Shown here piece by piece: positions 1-6,238 of a stretch of DNA of 14,344 nucleotides. The stretch is taken from assembly GCA_902797345.1 (NCBI GenBank), contig CADBSL010000196.1, positions 1-14,344 on the forward strand. Direction: 5' to 3'. The notes below the pieces were generated by a model. That model worked only from the letters and a program-made list of their open reading frames with translations. It did no database searches and had not been told where the DNA came from. A program made the translations under genes and the position numbers. Position 1 is the stretch's first letter. Every line of letters begins with the position of its first letter. This stretch comes from an uncultured Eubacteriales bacterium (GTDB taxonomy: Bacteria > Bacillota > Clostridia > Peptostreptococcales > Anaerovoracaceae).

Positions 1-385
1 AGAGCCCCCGCCGGCTTGGCTCGAAGGGACCGATTGTCGGACAGAATGGACGAAATCTTCAAAACGTCCGCCGGCCCCGGAGCAGGAACCGGGCGAAAGA
101 GCTCATGCCGAGGCGCGAGGGAGGAGAAGCATCGGACAAAATGCGGAAATGGAGCGAAACGTCCGCCTGCCCCGGAGCAGGAGCCGAGTGAAGGGGCTCC
201 TGCCGGGGCGCGAAGGAGGAGAAGGATCGGACAAAATGCGGAAATGGGGCGAAACGTCCGCCAATCGCGGCGTGGGCTATTAGGAAGAGCCCCCGCCGGC
301 TTGGCTCAAAGGGACCGATTGTCGGACAGAATGGAGGAAATCACGAAATCGTCCGCCGGCGCGGCTTGAAGGGACTGATCGGGGG
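1..385. repeat. 95-bp tandem repeat array with nested inverted repeats
   Basis: Four units are in exact 95-bp phase. The arm CGGAC begins at 38, 133, 228 and 323, and its inverted partner GTCCG begins at 66, 161, 256 and 351, so every unit has CGGAC-N23-GTCCG. The unit at 1-50 recurs at 286-335 (285 = 3 x 95) with few changes. Between units 2 and 3 a second hairpin pairs 170-175 with 203-208 and 178-185 with 195-202; a decayed form of it lies between units 1 and 2. The array continues off the left edge. It ends near 385, where a decayed partial unit appears about 36 bp earlier than the phase predicts. Since 95 is not a multiple of three, successive units cannot encode the same peptide, so this is non-coding. 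Function is unknown; a REP-like or structural element is possible. Confidence 0.85.
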
Positions 386-419
386 GCAGATGTGCAGGTG
401 TGGGAGGGTCAGGAACATA

Positions 420-448
420 TTGACCCGGTGGATGGAAAAAGGTACAAT
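420..448 (+). promoter_or_regulatory. Sigma-A-type promoter of the hydrolase gene
   Basis: TTGACC at 420-425 and TACAAT at 443-448 are separated by 17 bp. The predicted start is near 455, about 105 nt before the hydrolase start codon at 560. Confidence 0.7.
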
Positions 449-455
449 TTTCTTG

Positions 456-502
456 GGAATGAAAGTCTTCAGGTGCGGGGCGCTTCCTGAAAGAGACATT
501 CC
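456..502 (+). promoter_or_regulatory. 5'-UTR hairpin of the hydrolase mRNA
   Basis: GGAATG (456-461) pairs with CATTCC (497-502), and inside it TTCAGG (468-473) pairs with CCTGAA (486-491), leaving a purine-rich internal loop. The structure begins at the predicted +1 and has no following T-run, so it is more likely an mRNA-stabilising or regulatory stem than a terminator. Confidence 0.45.
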
Positions 503-559
503 AGGAAAAGGGGTTCAAAGAACATAAACTGAAAGAACAAAGGAAAAGAGGAAAAAAAG

Positions 560-1315
560 ATGATGCATACAAATGATCAGAAATTGTTTTATGGAGATAA
601 TGGTGTGGGAATCGTGCTGATCCACGGGGTCACCTCCGGGTGCGCCCAGATGATCCCCCTGGCCCGGATGCTGAACGATTATGGGTATTCTGTCCACTGC
701 GTCAATATCGCCGGACACGGTACCTACCCCCAGGAACTGCTGCGGACCTCCTGGGAGGATACGATCGACAAAGCCTGGTATGATTATGACCAGATGAAAG
801 CCCATTATGATAAAGTGTATGTAGGGGGCATGTCCATGGGGGGAGCTCTTGGGTTGGCACTGGCAGCCCGCCGGGAAGACGTGGATGGTGTGATCTCGGT
901 ATCCACACCGATGGCCATGGATCCGGATTGCTTTGTGATGGCGGAATACCCGGAAGGGCAGCTCTATTTCCATCGGGACATGGCCGGGAAGCAGGGCACG
1001 GCCCGGGCGTACCACATCCACTATGAGGATATCGCCATCCGGGTATTCGGAGAACTGAGAAATCTGATGGGTTATCTGAATCAGGAGGGAGTCCTGGAGA
1101 AGGTCCATTGTCCGACCTTCATCGCTCAGGCCCTGGACGATCAGATGGCAGACCCATCCAGCGGAAAGCAAATCTTTGACCGGATCTCCTCCGAAAACAA
1201 ATTCCTCTACGAGGCCCAGACGGCTGGGCACAACATGCCCATGAACGAAGGACGATTCGGGCTCATTCAAAGCCTGGTGCCGTGGCTGGATAAGATGGAC
1301 GGGATATTGAAATGA
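560..1315 (+). CDS. Alpha/beta-hydrolase, carboxylesterase / monoacylglycerol lipase type
   Basis: The 251-aa product has the fold and triad of small serine esterases such as Est30-like carboxylesterases and monoacylglycerol lipases. The oxyanion-hole motif HG lies at residues 22-23, the nucleophile elbow GMSMGG puts Ser at 92, an acidic residue is available at Asp193 or Asp194 in LDD, and the catalytic His is His224 in AGHNMP. There is no signal peptide, so it is probably cytoplasmic. The ATG at 560 follows GAGG (548-551) with an 8-nt gap; a second ATG comes directly after it. The gene is monocistronic, with its own promoter at 420-448 and the shared terminator at 1332-1377. The family predicts hydrolysis of short-chain esters or acylglycerols, but the substrate cannot be deduced. 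Confidence 0.88.
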   Translation: MMHTNDQKLFYGDNGVGIVLIHGVTSGCAQMIPLARMLNDYGYSVHCVNIAGHGTYPQELLRTSWEDTIDKAWYDYDQMKAHYDKVYVGGMSMGGALGLALAARREDVDGVISVSTPMAMDPDCFVMAEYPEGQLYFHRDMAGKQGTARAYHIHYEDIAIRVFGELRNLMGYLNQEGVLEKVHCPTFIAQALDDQMADPSSGKQIFDRISSENKFLYEAQTAGHNMPMNEGRFGLIQSLVPWLDKMDGILK

Positions 1316-1331
1316 GTTTGGTGTCGAAATG

Positions 1332-1377
1332 AAAAAAGGCCCGGGACGCGGTGATGGCGCTCCCGGGCTCGTTTTTT
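1332..1377. terminator. Bidirectional intrinsic terminator between convergent genes
   Basis: GCCCGGGA (1339-1346) and TCCCGGGC (1361-1368) form a perfect 8-bp stem. An A-run (1332-1337) on the left and a T-run (1372-1377) on the right allow termination on both strands. It serves the hydrolase (+) and the phosphatase (-). Confidence 0.85.
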
Positions 1378-1389
1378 GCTTTGTACGGA

Positions 1390-2745
1390 TCAGTTGCCGG
1401 CTGCCGGACCTTTATACTTCAGACACAGCATGGTCATGTCGTCGGACTGATCCACGCCCTTGACGAAGGCGGCCACATCCATCCGGACGGCTTCGATCGC
1501 TGCCCGAACTTCGTGGGAATCTAATTTGGACAGGCAATCCTGGAGCCGTTCTTCCGAGTAGAGGTCCTTTCTGGCATTTTCTGCTTCTGTCACGCCGTCA
1601 GTGTAAAGGAAGAGGACATCTCCCGGAGCCAGAACCAGGTGCTGGGGTTTGTAGGGGATGCCTTCCATTCCGCCCAGTACGAATCCACTGCGGTGACGGA
1701 GGTATTCCGGCCCCGCTTCCGTGATCAGGATAGGCGGGTTATGTCCGGCGCAGACATAGTCCACTCTGCCGGTGGTCAGATCCAGGGTCCCGATCCATGC
1801 TGTGACGAACATTTCCGCTTCGTTGCGGGAACAAATGGCGTCATTGGCTGCCTGGATGGCTTCCGCCAGATCCGGCATGTCCCGGACACAGTTCTGCAGA
1901 GTCAGTTTGGAAGAGGCCATAAACAGTGCAGCCGGAATGCCCTTCCCGGATACATCAGCGATGAGGAAGGCCAGTTTGTCGCCGCTCACGAAAAAACAGT
2001 CGTAGAAATCTCCGCCTACGGCCTTTGCTGCTTTCATGAATCCTTCCAGATCCAACTCCTTCCGCCCCGGGTATTTGTCCGAGATGGGGGGCAGCAGTGA
2101 ATGCTGGATCACGGAAGCCGCATCCAGTTCCGATTGGAGGCGGGCCCGCTCCAGTGTCATTTTTCGCTGGTTCTCTATTTGGGTCATCGCCGTGATCATC
2201 AGGGCGAAGCCCACGGCGTTCACCAGAATGAAGGGCACGGCAATTCTTTGTACGATATCCAAGGCGGTGTCGAAGGGTTTGACCATGACAAGCACCACGC
2301 CCAGGTGGAAGACTTCCATGATGACGCCCACCAGAAATGCCATCTGTGGTTTGATCAGGTGGTCGCGGCTTTTGTCAGCGAGGACTCCGCAAATGGCGCC
2401 GATACAGCAGGTGGCGATGATGCAGGCTTCAGCGGTGATGCCTCCCATGGAGAGTCGATGGAGCCCGGCGATCAGACCGCCGAGCAGGCCGCCCATGGGG
2501 CCGCCCATGAAGCCCGCCAGCATGGGGCCGATATCCCGGACGGAGATCACAGCTCCGGAGTAACTGACGCCGGCGATATTGCCGTAGATCCCAAAAGCAC
2601 CGCCGAGAAGCCCGGCGATCAGGACATACCTCCAGTCCCGTCGGGAGCCGAAGAATCTATGAAGGAGGTCGCTGCCTCCGATGATGGCGGAGATGACTAA
2701 AATCACAGCCACCGTTCCGGTCAGTCTCACAAAGAAGGTTTCCAT
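1390..2745 (-). CDS. LytS-type membrane sensor fused to PP2C/SpoIIE-like serine phosphatase
   Basis: The 451-aa protein has an N-terminal multi-pass membrane region (about residues 8-28 and 38-185), rich in Gly and matching the 5TMR-LYT type (sequence around GAVISVRDIGPMLAGFMGG). A short helical linker (about 188-215) follows, then a PP2C-like SpoIIE/RsbU phosphatase domain (about 215-446). Phosphatase motifs are complete: AVGGDFYD (242-249, metal-binding Asp), ADVSGKGIPAALFM (263-276), AGHNPP (333-338), YTDGVTEA (381-388) and DDMTML (435-440). Family knowledge suggests it dephosphorylates an anti-anti-sigma-type STAS partner in response to a membrane or cell-envelope signal. No STAS protein or anti-sigma kinase lies in the window, so its target is elsewhere. 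The ribosome binding site upstream of the ATG is weak. It has its own promoter and converges with the hydrolase gene. Confidence 0.9.
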   Translation of the reverse strand: METFFVRLTGTVAVILVISAIIGGSDLLHRFFGSRRDWRYVLIAGLLGGAFGIYGNIAGVSYSGAVISVRDIGPMLAGFMGGPMGGLLGGLIAGLHRLSMGGITAEACIIATCCIGAICGVLADKSRDHLIKPQMAFLVGVIMEVFHLGVVLVMVKPFDTALDIVQRIAVPFILVNAVGFALMITAMTQIENQRKMTLERARLQSELDAASVIQHSLLPPISDKYPGRKELDLEGFMKAAKAVGGDFYDCFFVSGDKLAFLIADVSGKGIPAALFMASSKLTLQNCVRDMPDLAEAIQAANDAICSRNEAEMFVTAWIGTLDLTTGRVDYVCAGHNPPILITEAGPEYLRHRSGFVLGGMEGIPYKPQHLVLAPGDVLFLYTDGVTEAENARKDLYSEERLQDCLSKLDSHEVRAAIEAVRMDVAAFVKGVDQSDDMTMLCLKYKGPAAGN

Positions 2746-2773
2746 TCGTTACACTCTTTTCTTTGGTTTGATT

Positions 2774-2795
2774 ATTCCGACCGGGTGGTCGGAAT
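2774..2795. promoter_or_regulatory. Perfect 9-bp inverted repeat at the phosphatase transcription start
   Basis: ATTCCGACC (2774-2782) and GGTCGGAAT (2787-2795) are perfect arms around a 4-nt centre. On the - strand the element begins just after the predicted +1 (about 2799). It could be a repressor operator or a 5' mRNA hairpin; no T-run follows, so it is not a terminator. Confidence 0.6.
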
Positions 2796-2805
2796 GGCTA
2801 CCTCT

Positions 2806-2834
2806 AATATACCAGTATTGCTCTGACATTTCAA
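2806..2834 (-). promoter_or_regulatory. Sigma-A-type promoter of the phosphatase gene
   Basis: Read on the - strand, TTGAAA (2834-2829) and TATATT (2811-2806) are separated by exactly 17 bp. The leader to the ATG at 2745 is about 54 nt. Confidence 0.7.
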
Positions 2835-2864
2835 GGTCAAACCGCCGAGCGCGTCTCCGGGGGT

Positions 2865-2892
2865 TTGAAATGACGGCAGGTTGTGATATAAT
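2865..2892 (+). promoter_or_regulatory. Extended -10 promoter of the lipoprotein gene
   Basis: TTGAAA (2865-2870), a 16-bp spacer, then TGATATAAT with TATAAT at 2887-2892, giving an extended -10 (TGn). It is back to back with the phosphatase promoter; the two -35 boxes are about 30 bp apart. Confidence 0.7.
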
Positions 2893-2925
2893 GGCAAAAA
2901 AAAGAAGAAGGAAAGGCGTGAGCAT

Positions 2926-3531
2926 ATGAATAAAAGCAGGATAATCGGGGTCCTGGTATTGGCCATGATCCTTGCAATGGTGCTGGCGGGCTGCGGAGAA
3001 GCGAAATCCGGAACAGAAAAAACCGGGAACGGTGCGGAAGTCCCCAACCCCATGGCACAGATCTCACTGTCTCAGTTCCAGGCGGATACGGGATTCCAGG
3101 TGGATCTGTACGACGGGTACGAGATGGGAGATACCTACAAGATCAACACGGATCCGATCATCTACGGCATCGGGATCACAGACGAGGATGGCGTGGAGTA
3201 TGATGTCCGGCTGGCGAAGACGGCGAACCTGGTGGAGATCTCCGGGATGAATTATCAGTGGACCTATACCAATGACGAAGAAGTCATCGGTGATGAGGAA
3301 GAGGACACTGAGGAAGGATCGGAGACGGCGGAAACTGCAAAGGAAGCGGAGGAAGCTGAGTCGGAGGAAGCCGAAGTCCCGGATTACTATTTTTACTTCA
3401 CGGAAGAAGGCCAGGGAATGATCACCTGGTATGAAGATCATTACAGCTGGAGCGTCTCCGCGACGGAGAATGCCACCAAAGAGGGCATGGACAGGATGTA
3501 CGACGATCTGTACGGCATGATCAGTTATTAG
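2926..3531 (+). CDS. Small secreted lipoprotein with an acidic segment, function unknown
   Basis: The 201-aa product starts with a type II signal peptide: Lys/Arg at 3-5, a hydrophobic core (6-21) and the lipobox LAGC with the lipidated Cys at 23, so it should be anchored to the outer face of the membrane. After a flexible Gly/Lys/Thr stretch comes a domain rich in Tyr, Trp and beta-prone residues (about 45-115 and 151-200). This is interrupted by a strongly acidic, low-complexity segment (about 117-150, mostly Glu/Asp/Ala). AGGAAAGG (2909-2916) lies 9 nt before the ATG. I do not recognise a specific family. The gene is transcribed divergently from the phosphatase gene, which may reflect common envelope-related control but proves nothing about function. 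Confidence 0.8.
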   Translation: MNKSRIIGVLVLAMILAMVLAGCGEAKSGTEKTGNGAEVPNPMAQISLSQFQADTGFQVDLYDGYEMGDTYKINTDPIIYGIGITDEDGVEYDVRLAKTANLVEISGMNYQWTYTNDEEVIGDEEEDTEEGSETAETAKEAEEAESEEAEVPDYYFYFTEEGQGMITWYEDHYSWSVSATENATKEGMDRMYDDLYGMISY

Positions 3532-3558
3532 TGGAAAGTTGGAAGAACGAAGAGAGGC

Positions 3559-3585
3559 GGATCCTTCGCTTCGCTCAGGATGACA
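3559..3585. repeat. Quasi-palindromic dispersed element, copy 1
   Basis: The element starts GATCCTTCGC and ends CTCAGGATGAC; a near-identical copy one base shorter is at 13187-13210. ATCCT (3561-3565) and AGGAT (3577-3581) are inverted. GATGAC (3579-3584) is also inverted with GTCATC at 3595-3600. Similar elements occur between genes in many bacterial genomes. Here it sits between the lipoprotein stop and the aminotransferase operon. Confidence 0.6.
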
Positions 3586-3627
3586 GGAGAAATCGTCATC
3601 GGGCGGAGGGAAGGATCATTTTTTGGG

Positions 3628-3656
3628 TGGACGAAAAGGGGCAGGAGGAGTAGAAT
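3628..3656 (+). promoter_or_regulatory. Possible promoter of the aminotransferase operon
   Basis: TGGACG (3628-3633) and TAGAAT (3651-3656) are 17 bp apart. The match is moderate, but it is the best candidate between the lipoprotein stop and the first operon gene. No clear terminator separates the lipoprotein gene, so read-through is also possible. Confidence 0.3.
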
Positions 3657-3693
3657 GGATACGGAAATCAATCAATAACAGGAGGAAACTCAT

Positions 3694-5175
3694 ATGGCAT
3701 ATAACGGATTTGCGATCGACCGTTATCCGGATGCGGATGCGGTCAACAAACAATTGGATGAATTGATCCGGCAGCCCGTCTGGGGCATTCGGCCGGAAGA
3801 ACTGGAAAAGATCGAGCAGGAATATTTTGAGGCGAAGTGCCAGGGCTCCAAGGAGCGGATCGATGAAGCGAAGACCATCATCCCCGGCGGGGTCCAGCAC
3901 AATCTGGCCTTCAATTACCCCTTCCCCATCGTGATGACGAAGGCGGAGGGAGCAAAACTCTGGGATATCGACGGGAACGAATACTATGACTTGCTGCAGG
4001 CCGGCGGTCCCACGGTGTTGGGCAGCAATCCGCCGGCGATCCGGGAAAAGGTCATCGACCTGCTTCGGACCTGCGGACCGTCCACCGGATTGTTCCATGA
4101 ATACGAATACAAGCTCGCGAAGAAGATCTCGGACCTGGTGCCTTCCGTAGAGATGTTCCGGATGCTGGGATCCGGCACGGAAGCAGCTATGTGTGCTGCC
4201 CGGGTGGCGAGACTCAAGACCGGAAACAAGAACCTGCTGAAGATGGGAGGCGCCTACCACGGCTGGTCGGACCAGCTGGCCTATGGGATCCGGATCCCGG
4301 GCACCAAGGGACTCCAGTCCCGGGGCATCCCCAAATATGTCTTTGGCCACACAGACGAATTCTTCCCGGGAGATTTGGATGATTTGGAGAAGAAGCTGAA
4401 GAGAAACAAGGCACGGGGCGGCACTGCGGCGGTCTATATCGAACCGGTGGGACCGGAAAGCGGCACCTGGCCGGTGAGCCGGGAATTCATCCGGGGAACG
4501 GAAGAACTGGCGCACAAGTACGGTGCTCTGCTGATTTTCGATGAAGTTGTAACGGGATTCCGGATCGGCACCGGCGGAGCTCAGAGCTATTTCGGCGTAG
4601 ACCCGGATCTGACGATCTTCGGCAAGGTCATCGCCGGAGGGTATCCGGGAGCCGGCGGCATCGGCGGACACAAAGACTGCATGCAGCACCTGGGTGCAGG
4701 ACTGGATTCCTCCGGGAAAAAGGTCAAAAAGGCCCTCTGCGGCGGGACCATGGCGGCGACGCCCATTTCCTGCTGCGCAGGTTATTATACATTGGAAGAG
4801 ATCGAACGGACCGGCGCCTGTGAGAAGGCCGGCCGGATGGCGGACCGTCTGGTGGCAGGCCTTCAGGCCTCTGCGAAGAAGTACGGCTTGCCCTTCGTGA
4901 TCTTCAACCAGGGCTCCATCTGCCATGTGGATACGGTGGGGACCATGCATTTCTCCATCGACTGGTCGAAGCCCTGGACTCTGCCGACGGTCCTGAAGGA
5001 GACCGGACGCCGGCAGAAAGAAATGGAACACATCGGAGCGGCCTATATGGCAGAGGGGATCGTGACCCTGGCAGGCTCCAGACTTTACACCAGTGCAGCT
5101 TATGATGAAGAAATGATCGATGATCTGATCGCCCGTTTCGACCGGGTATTTGAAAAGTGCGGATTGCTTGGGTGA
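3694..5175 (+). CDS. Class III PLP aminotransferase / GSA-aminomutase-like enzyme
   Basis: The 493-aa product belongs to fold-type I, class III PLP enzymes and looks closest to glutamate-1-semialdehyde 2,1-aminomutase. Visible motifs are LGSGTEAAMCAARVAR (158-173, phosphate-binding loop), AYHGW (187-191), IFDEVVTGFR (281-290, with Asp283 for the pyridine nitrogen) and FGKVIAGG (309-316, with Lys311 as the Schiff-base lysine). It is longer than typical HemL (about 430 aa) because of an N-terminal extension of about 60 residues. AGGAGGAA (3680-3687) precedes the ATG at a good distance. An aldolase and a sugar kinase lie directly downstream and no haem-synthesis gene is near, so an amino-group transfer or shift on a sugar-like compound is more likely than tetrapyrrole synthesis. 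The substrate is unknown. Confidence 0.88.
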   Translation: MAYNGFAIDRYPDADAVNKQLDELIRQPVWGIRPEELEKIEQEYFEAKCQGSKERIDEAKTIIPGGVQHNLAFNYPFPIVMTKAEGAKLWDIDGNEYYDLLQAGGPTVLGSNPPAIREKVIDLLRTCGPSTGLFHEYEYKLAKKISDLVPSVEMFRMLGSGTEAAMCAARVARLKTGNKNLLKMGGAYHGWSDQLAYGIRIPGTKGLQSRGIPKYVFGHTDEFFPGDLDDLEKKLKRNKARGGTAAVYIEPVGPESGTWPVSREFIRGTEELAHKYGALLIFDEVVTGFRIGTGGAQSYFGVDPDLTIFGKVIAGGYPGAGGIGGHKDCMQHLGAGLDSSGKKVKKALCGGTMAATPISCCAGYYTLEEIERTGACEKAGRMADRLVAGLQASAKKYGLPFVIFNQGSICHVDTVGTMHFSIDWSKPWTLPTVLKETGRRQKEMEHIGAAYMAEGIVTLAGSRLYTSAAYDEEMIDDLIARFDRVFEKCGLLG

Positions 5176-5203
5176 TCCGGTGAAAAAGCAGGAGAAAACG
5201 ACT

Positions 5204-6238
5204 ATGATTTACGATATGGAACAGGCAAAAGAGAAGATCCTGGAAGCTTGCCGGGAAATGAAAAAGAACCACCTGATCGCCCGGACCTGGGGAAATGTCA
5301 GCGCCCGGATCTCGGAAGGTGAGTTTCTGATCACTCCCAGCGGCAGGGACTACGACGAGATGACCGGAGAGGATCTGGTGAAGGTCCGGATCCGGGACGA
5401 GAAATGGGAGGGAGACCTGAAACCTTCCAGCGAAAAAGGGATGCATGCACGGCTGTACCGGGTACGGCCGGATTGTGATTTCATCATCCACACCCACCAG
5501 ACCAATGCTTCGGCCATCAGCATCCAGGGAGAGGATCTGGATCTGACGGATATGGGAGAGAAACTGGTGACAGAGGAAGAACGAAAGATCCTGGGGCCGG
5601 TGGTGCCCTGTGCACAGTACGGGCTTTCCTCCACGGCGAAACTGGCGAAAAATGTGGCCTGGGCCGCGAAGAAGAACCCGGATGCGAAGGCGATCCTGAT
5701 GCGTCACCACGGGGTGGCCTGCATGGGCGCGGACGAGCAGGAGGCCATGGAAGTGGCCCGGACCCTGGAGTTGGTGTGCGGACGGATCTATGAGAAGCGC
5801 TGCGGCGAGAAGATCCAGATAGAAGGCGGGACCACCTTCGGCCGGGAATGGCAGGAGGGGTGGCTGATCCACAGTCGGACGCCCTATGTGATGGAAATGA
5901 GCCGGAGAGGGAAGACTCTGAAGCCTTATCTGGACGATATGGCCCAGATCGGCGGGGTCGACATTCCCTGTGTGGGTGCGGTGCCTTCCGGCAAAGAAGT
6001 ACGGAAAGCCCTGAAAGACCGGAATGCGGTGATGATCAAGGGGGATGGCGCCCTGTGCTATGCTCCGGATAAGGAAGAAGCGGAAGCCGTGGTGCTGGTG
6101 CTGGAGAAGAATTGTCAGGCGGCGAATCTGGGTTTGAAGAAGGCGGCGCCATCGGTACCCTCCGTCAGTGCGCGGTTGGAGCGGAGCTTCTATTTGAAGA
6201 AGTACTCCAAACTGAAAAAAGCGGAAGAGGAAGAATAA
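5204..6238 (+). CDS. Class II (zinc) aldolase/adducin-family protein with degenerate second half
   Basis: The 344-aa product starts at the ATG at 5204, preceded by AGGAG (5190-5194); an in-frame TTG at 5150 lies inside the upstream gene and has no such site. Residues 1-210 form a complete class II aldolase domain as in L-fuculose-phosphate aldolase: GNVSAR (30-35) and TPSG (44-47) for phosphate binding, the catalytic Glu77 in SSEKG, and zinc ligands His96 and His98 (HTH) with His168 or His169 (RHHG). Residues 225-330 resemble the C-terminal part of the same fold but have KGDG (279-282) in place of RHHG. The gene lies 28 bp after the aminotransferase and overlaps the kinase by one base, so co-translation is likely. 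The reaction is probably retro-aldol cleavage of a phosphorylated sugar-like compound; an epimerase role is possible. Confidence 0.88.
   Translation: MIYDMEQAKEKILEACREMKKNHLIARTWGNVSARISEGEFLITPSGRDYDEMTGEDLVKVRIRDEKWEGDLKPSSEKGMHARLYRVRPDCDFIIHTHQTNASAISIQGEDLDLTDMGEKLVTEEERKILGPVVPCAQYGLSSTAKLAKNVAWAAKKNPDAKAILMRHHGVACMGADEQEAMEVARTLELVCGRIYEKRCGEKIQIEGGTTFGREWQEGWLIHSRTPYVMEMSRRGKTLKPYLDDMAQIGGVDIPCVGAVPSGKEVRKALKDRNAVMIKGDGALCYAPDKEEAEAVVLVLEKNCQAANLGLKKAAPSVPSVSARLERSFYLKKYSKLKKAEEEE

Noticed and set aside
16..369. 117-codon open frame across the 95-bp repeats
   Set aside because: It begins with TTG without a ribosome binding site, and the 95-bp period shifts frame at every unit, so the peptide is not a repeat protein. 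The resemblance between its two ends only reflects the 285-bp spacing of DNA units.
1..385. CRISPR array
   Set aside because: The repeated DNA fills most of the 95-bp unit, the intervals are themselves related between units, and no cas genes are present.
515..1270. 251-codon open frame on the - strand
   Set aside because: It is antisense to the hydrolase with the Ser-Asp-His triad; the reverse product is His/Pro/Gly-rich without domains.
3616..5031. 471-codon open frame on the - strand
   Set aside because: It is antisense to the aminotransferase, whose + strand frame has all PLP motifs and a good ribosome binding site; the antisense product has no recognisable motif.
3694..5175. Assignment as hemL (tetrapyrrole synthesis)
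   Set aside because: The family match is good, but the protein is about 60 residues longer than usual, and its neighbours are an aldolase and a sugar kinase with no haem genes nearby.
4904..5872. 322-codon open frame on the - strand
   Set aside because: It overlaps two well-supported + strand genes and looks like a reverse shadow of GC-rich codons.
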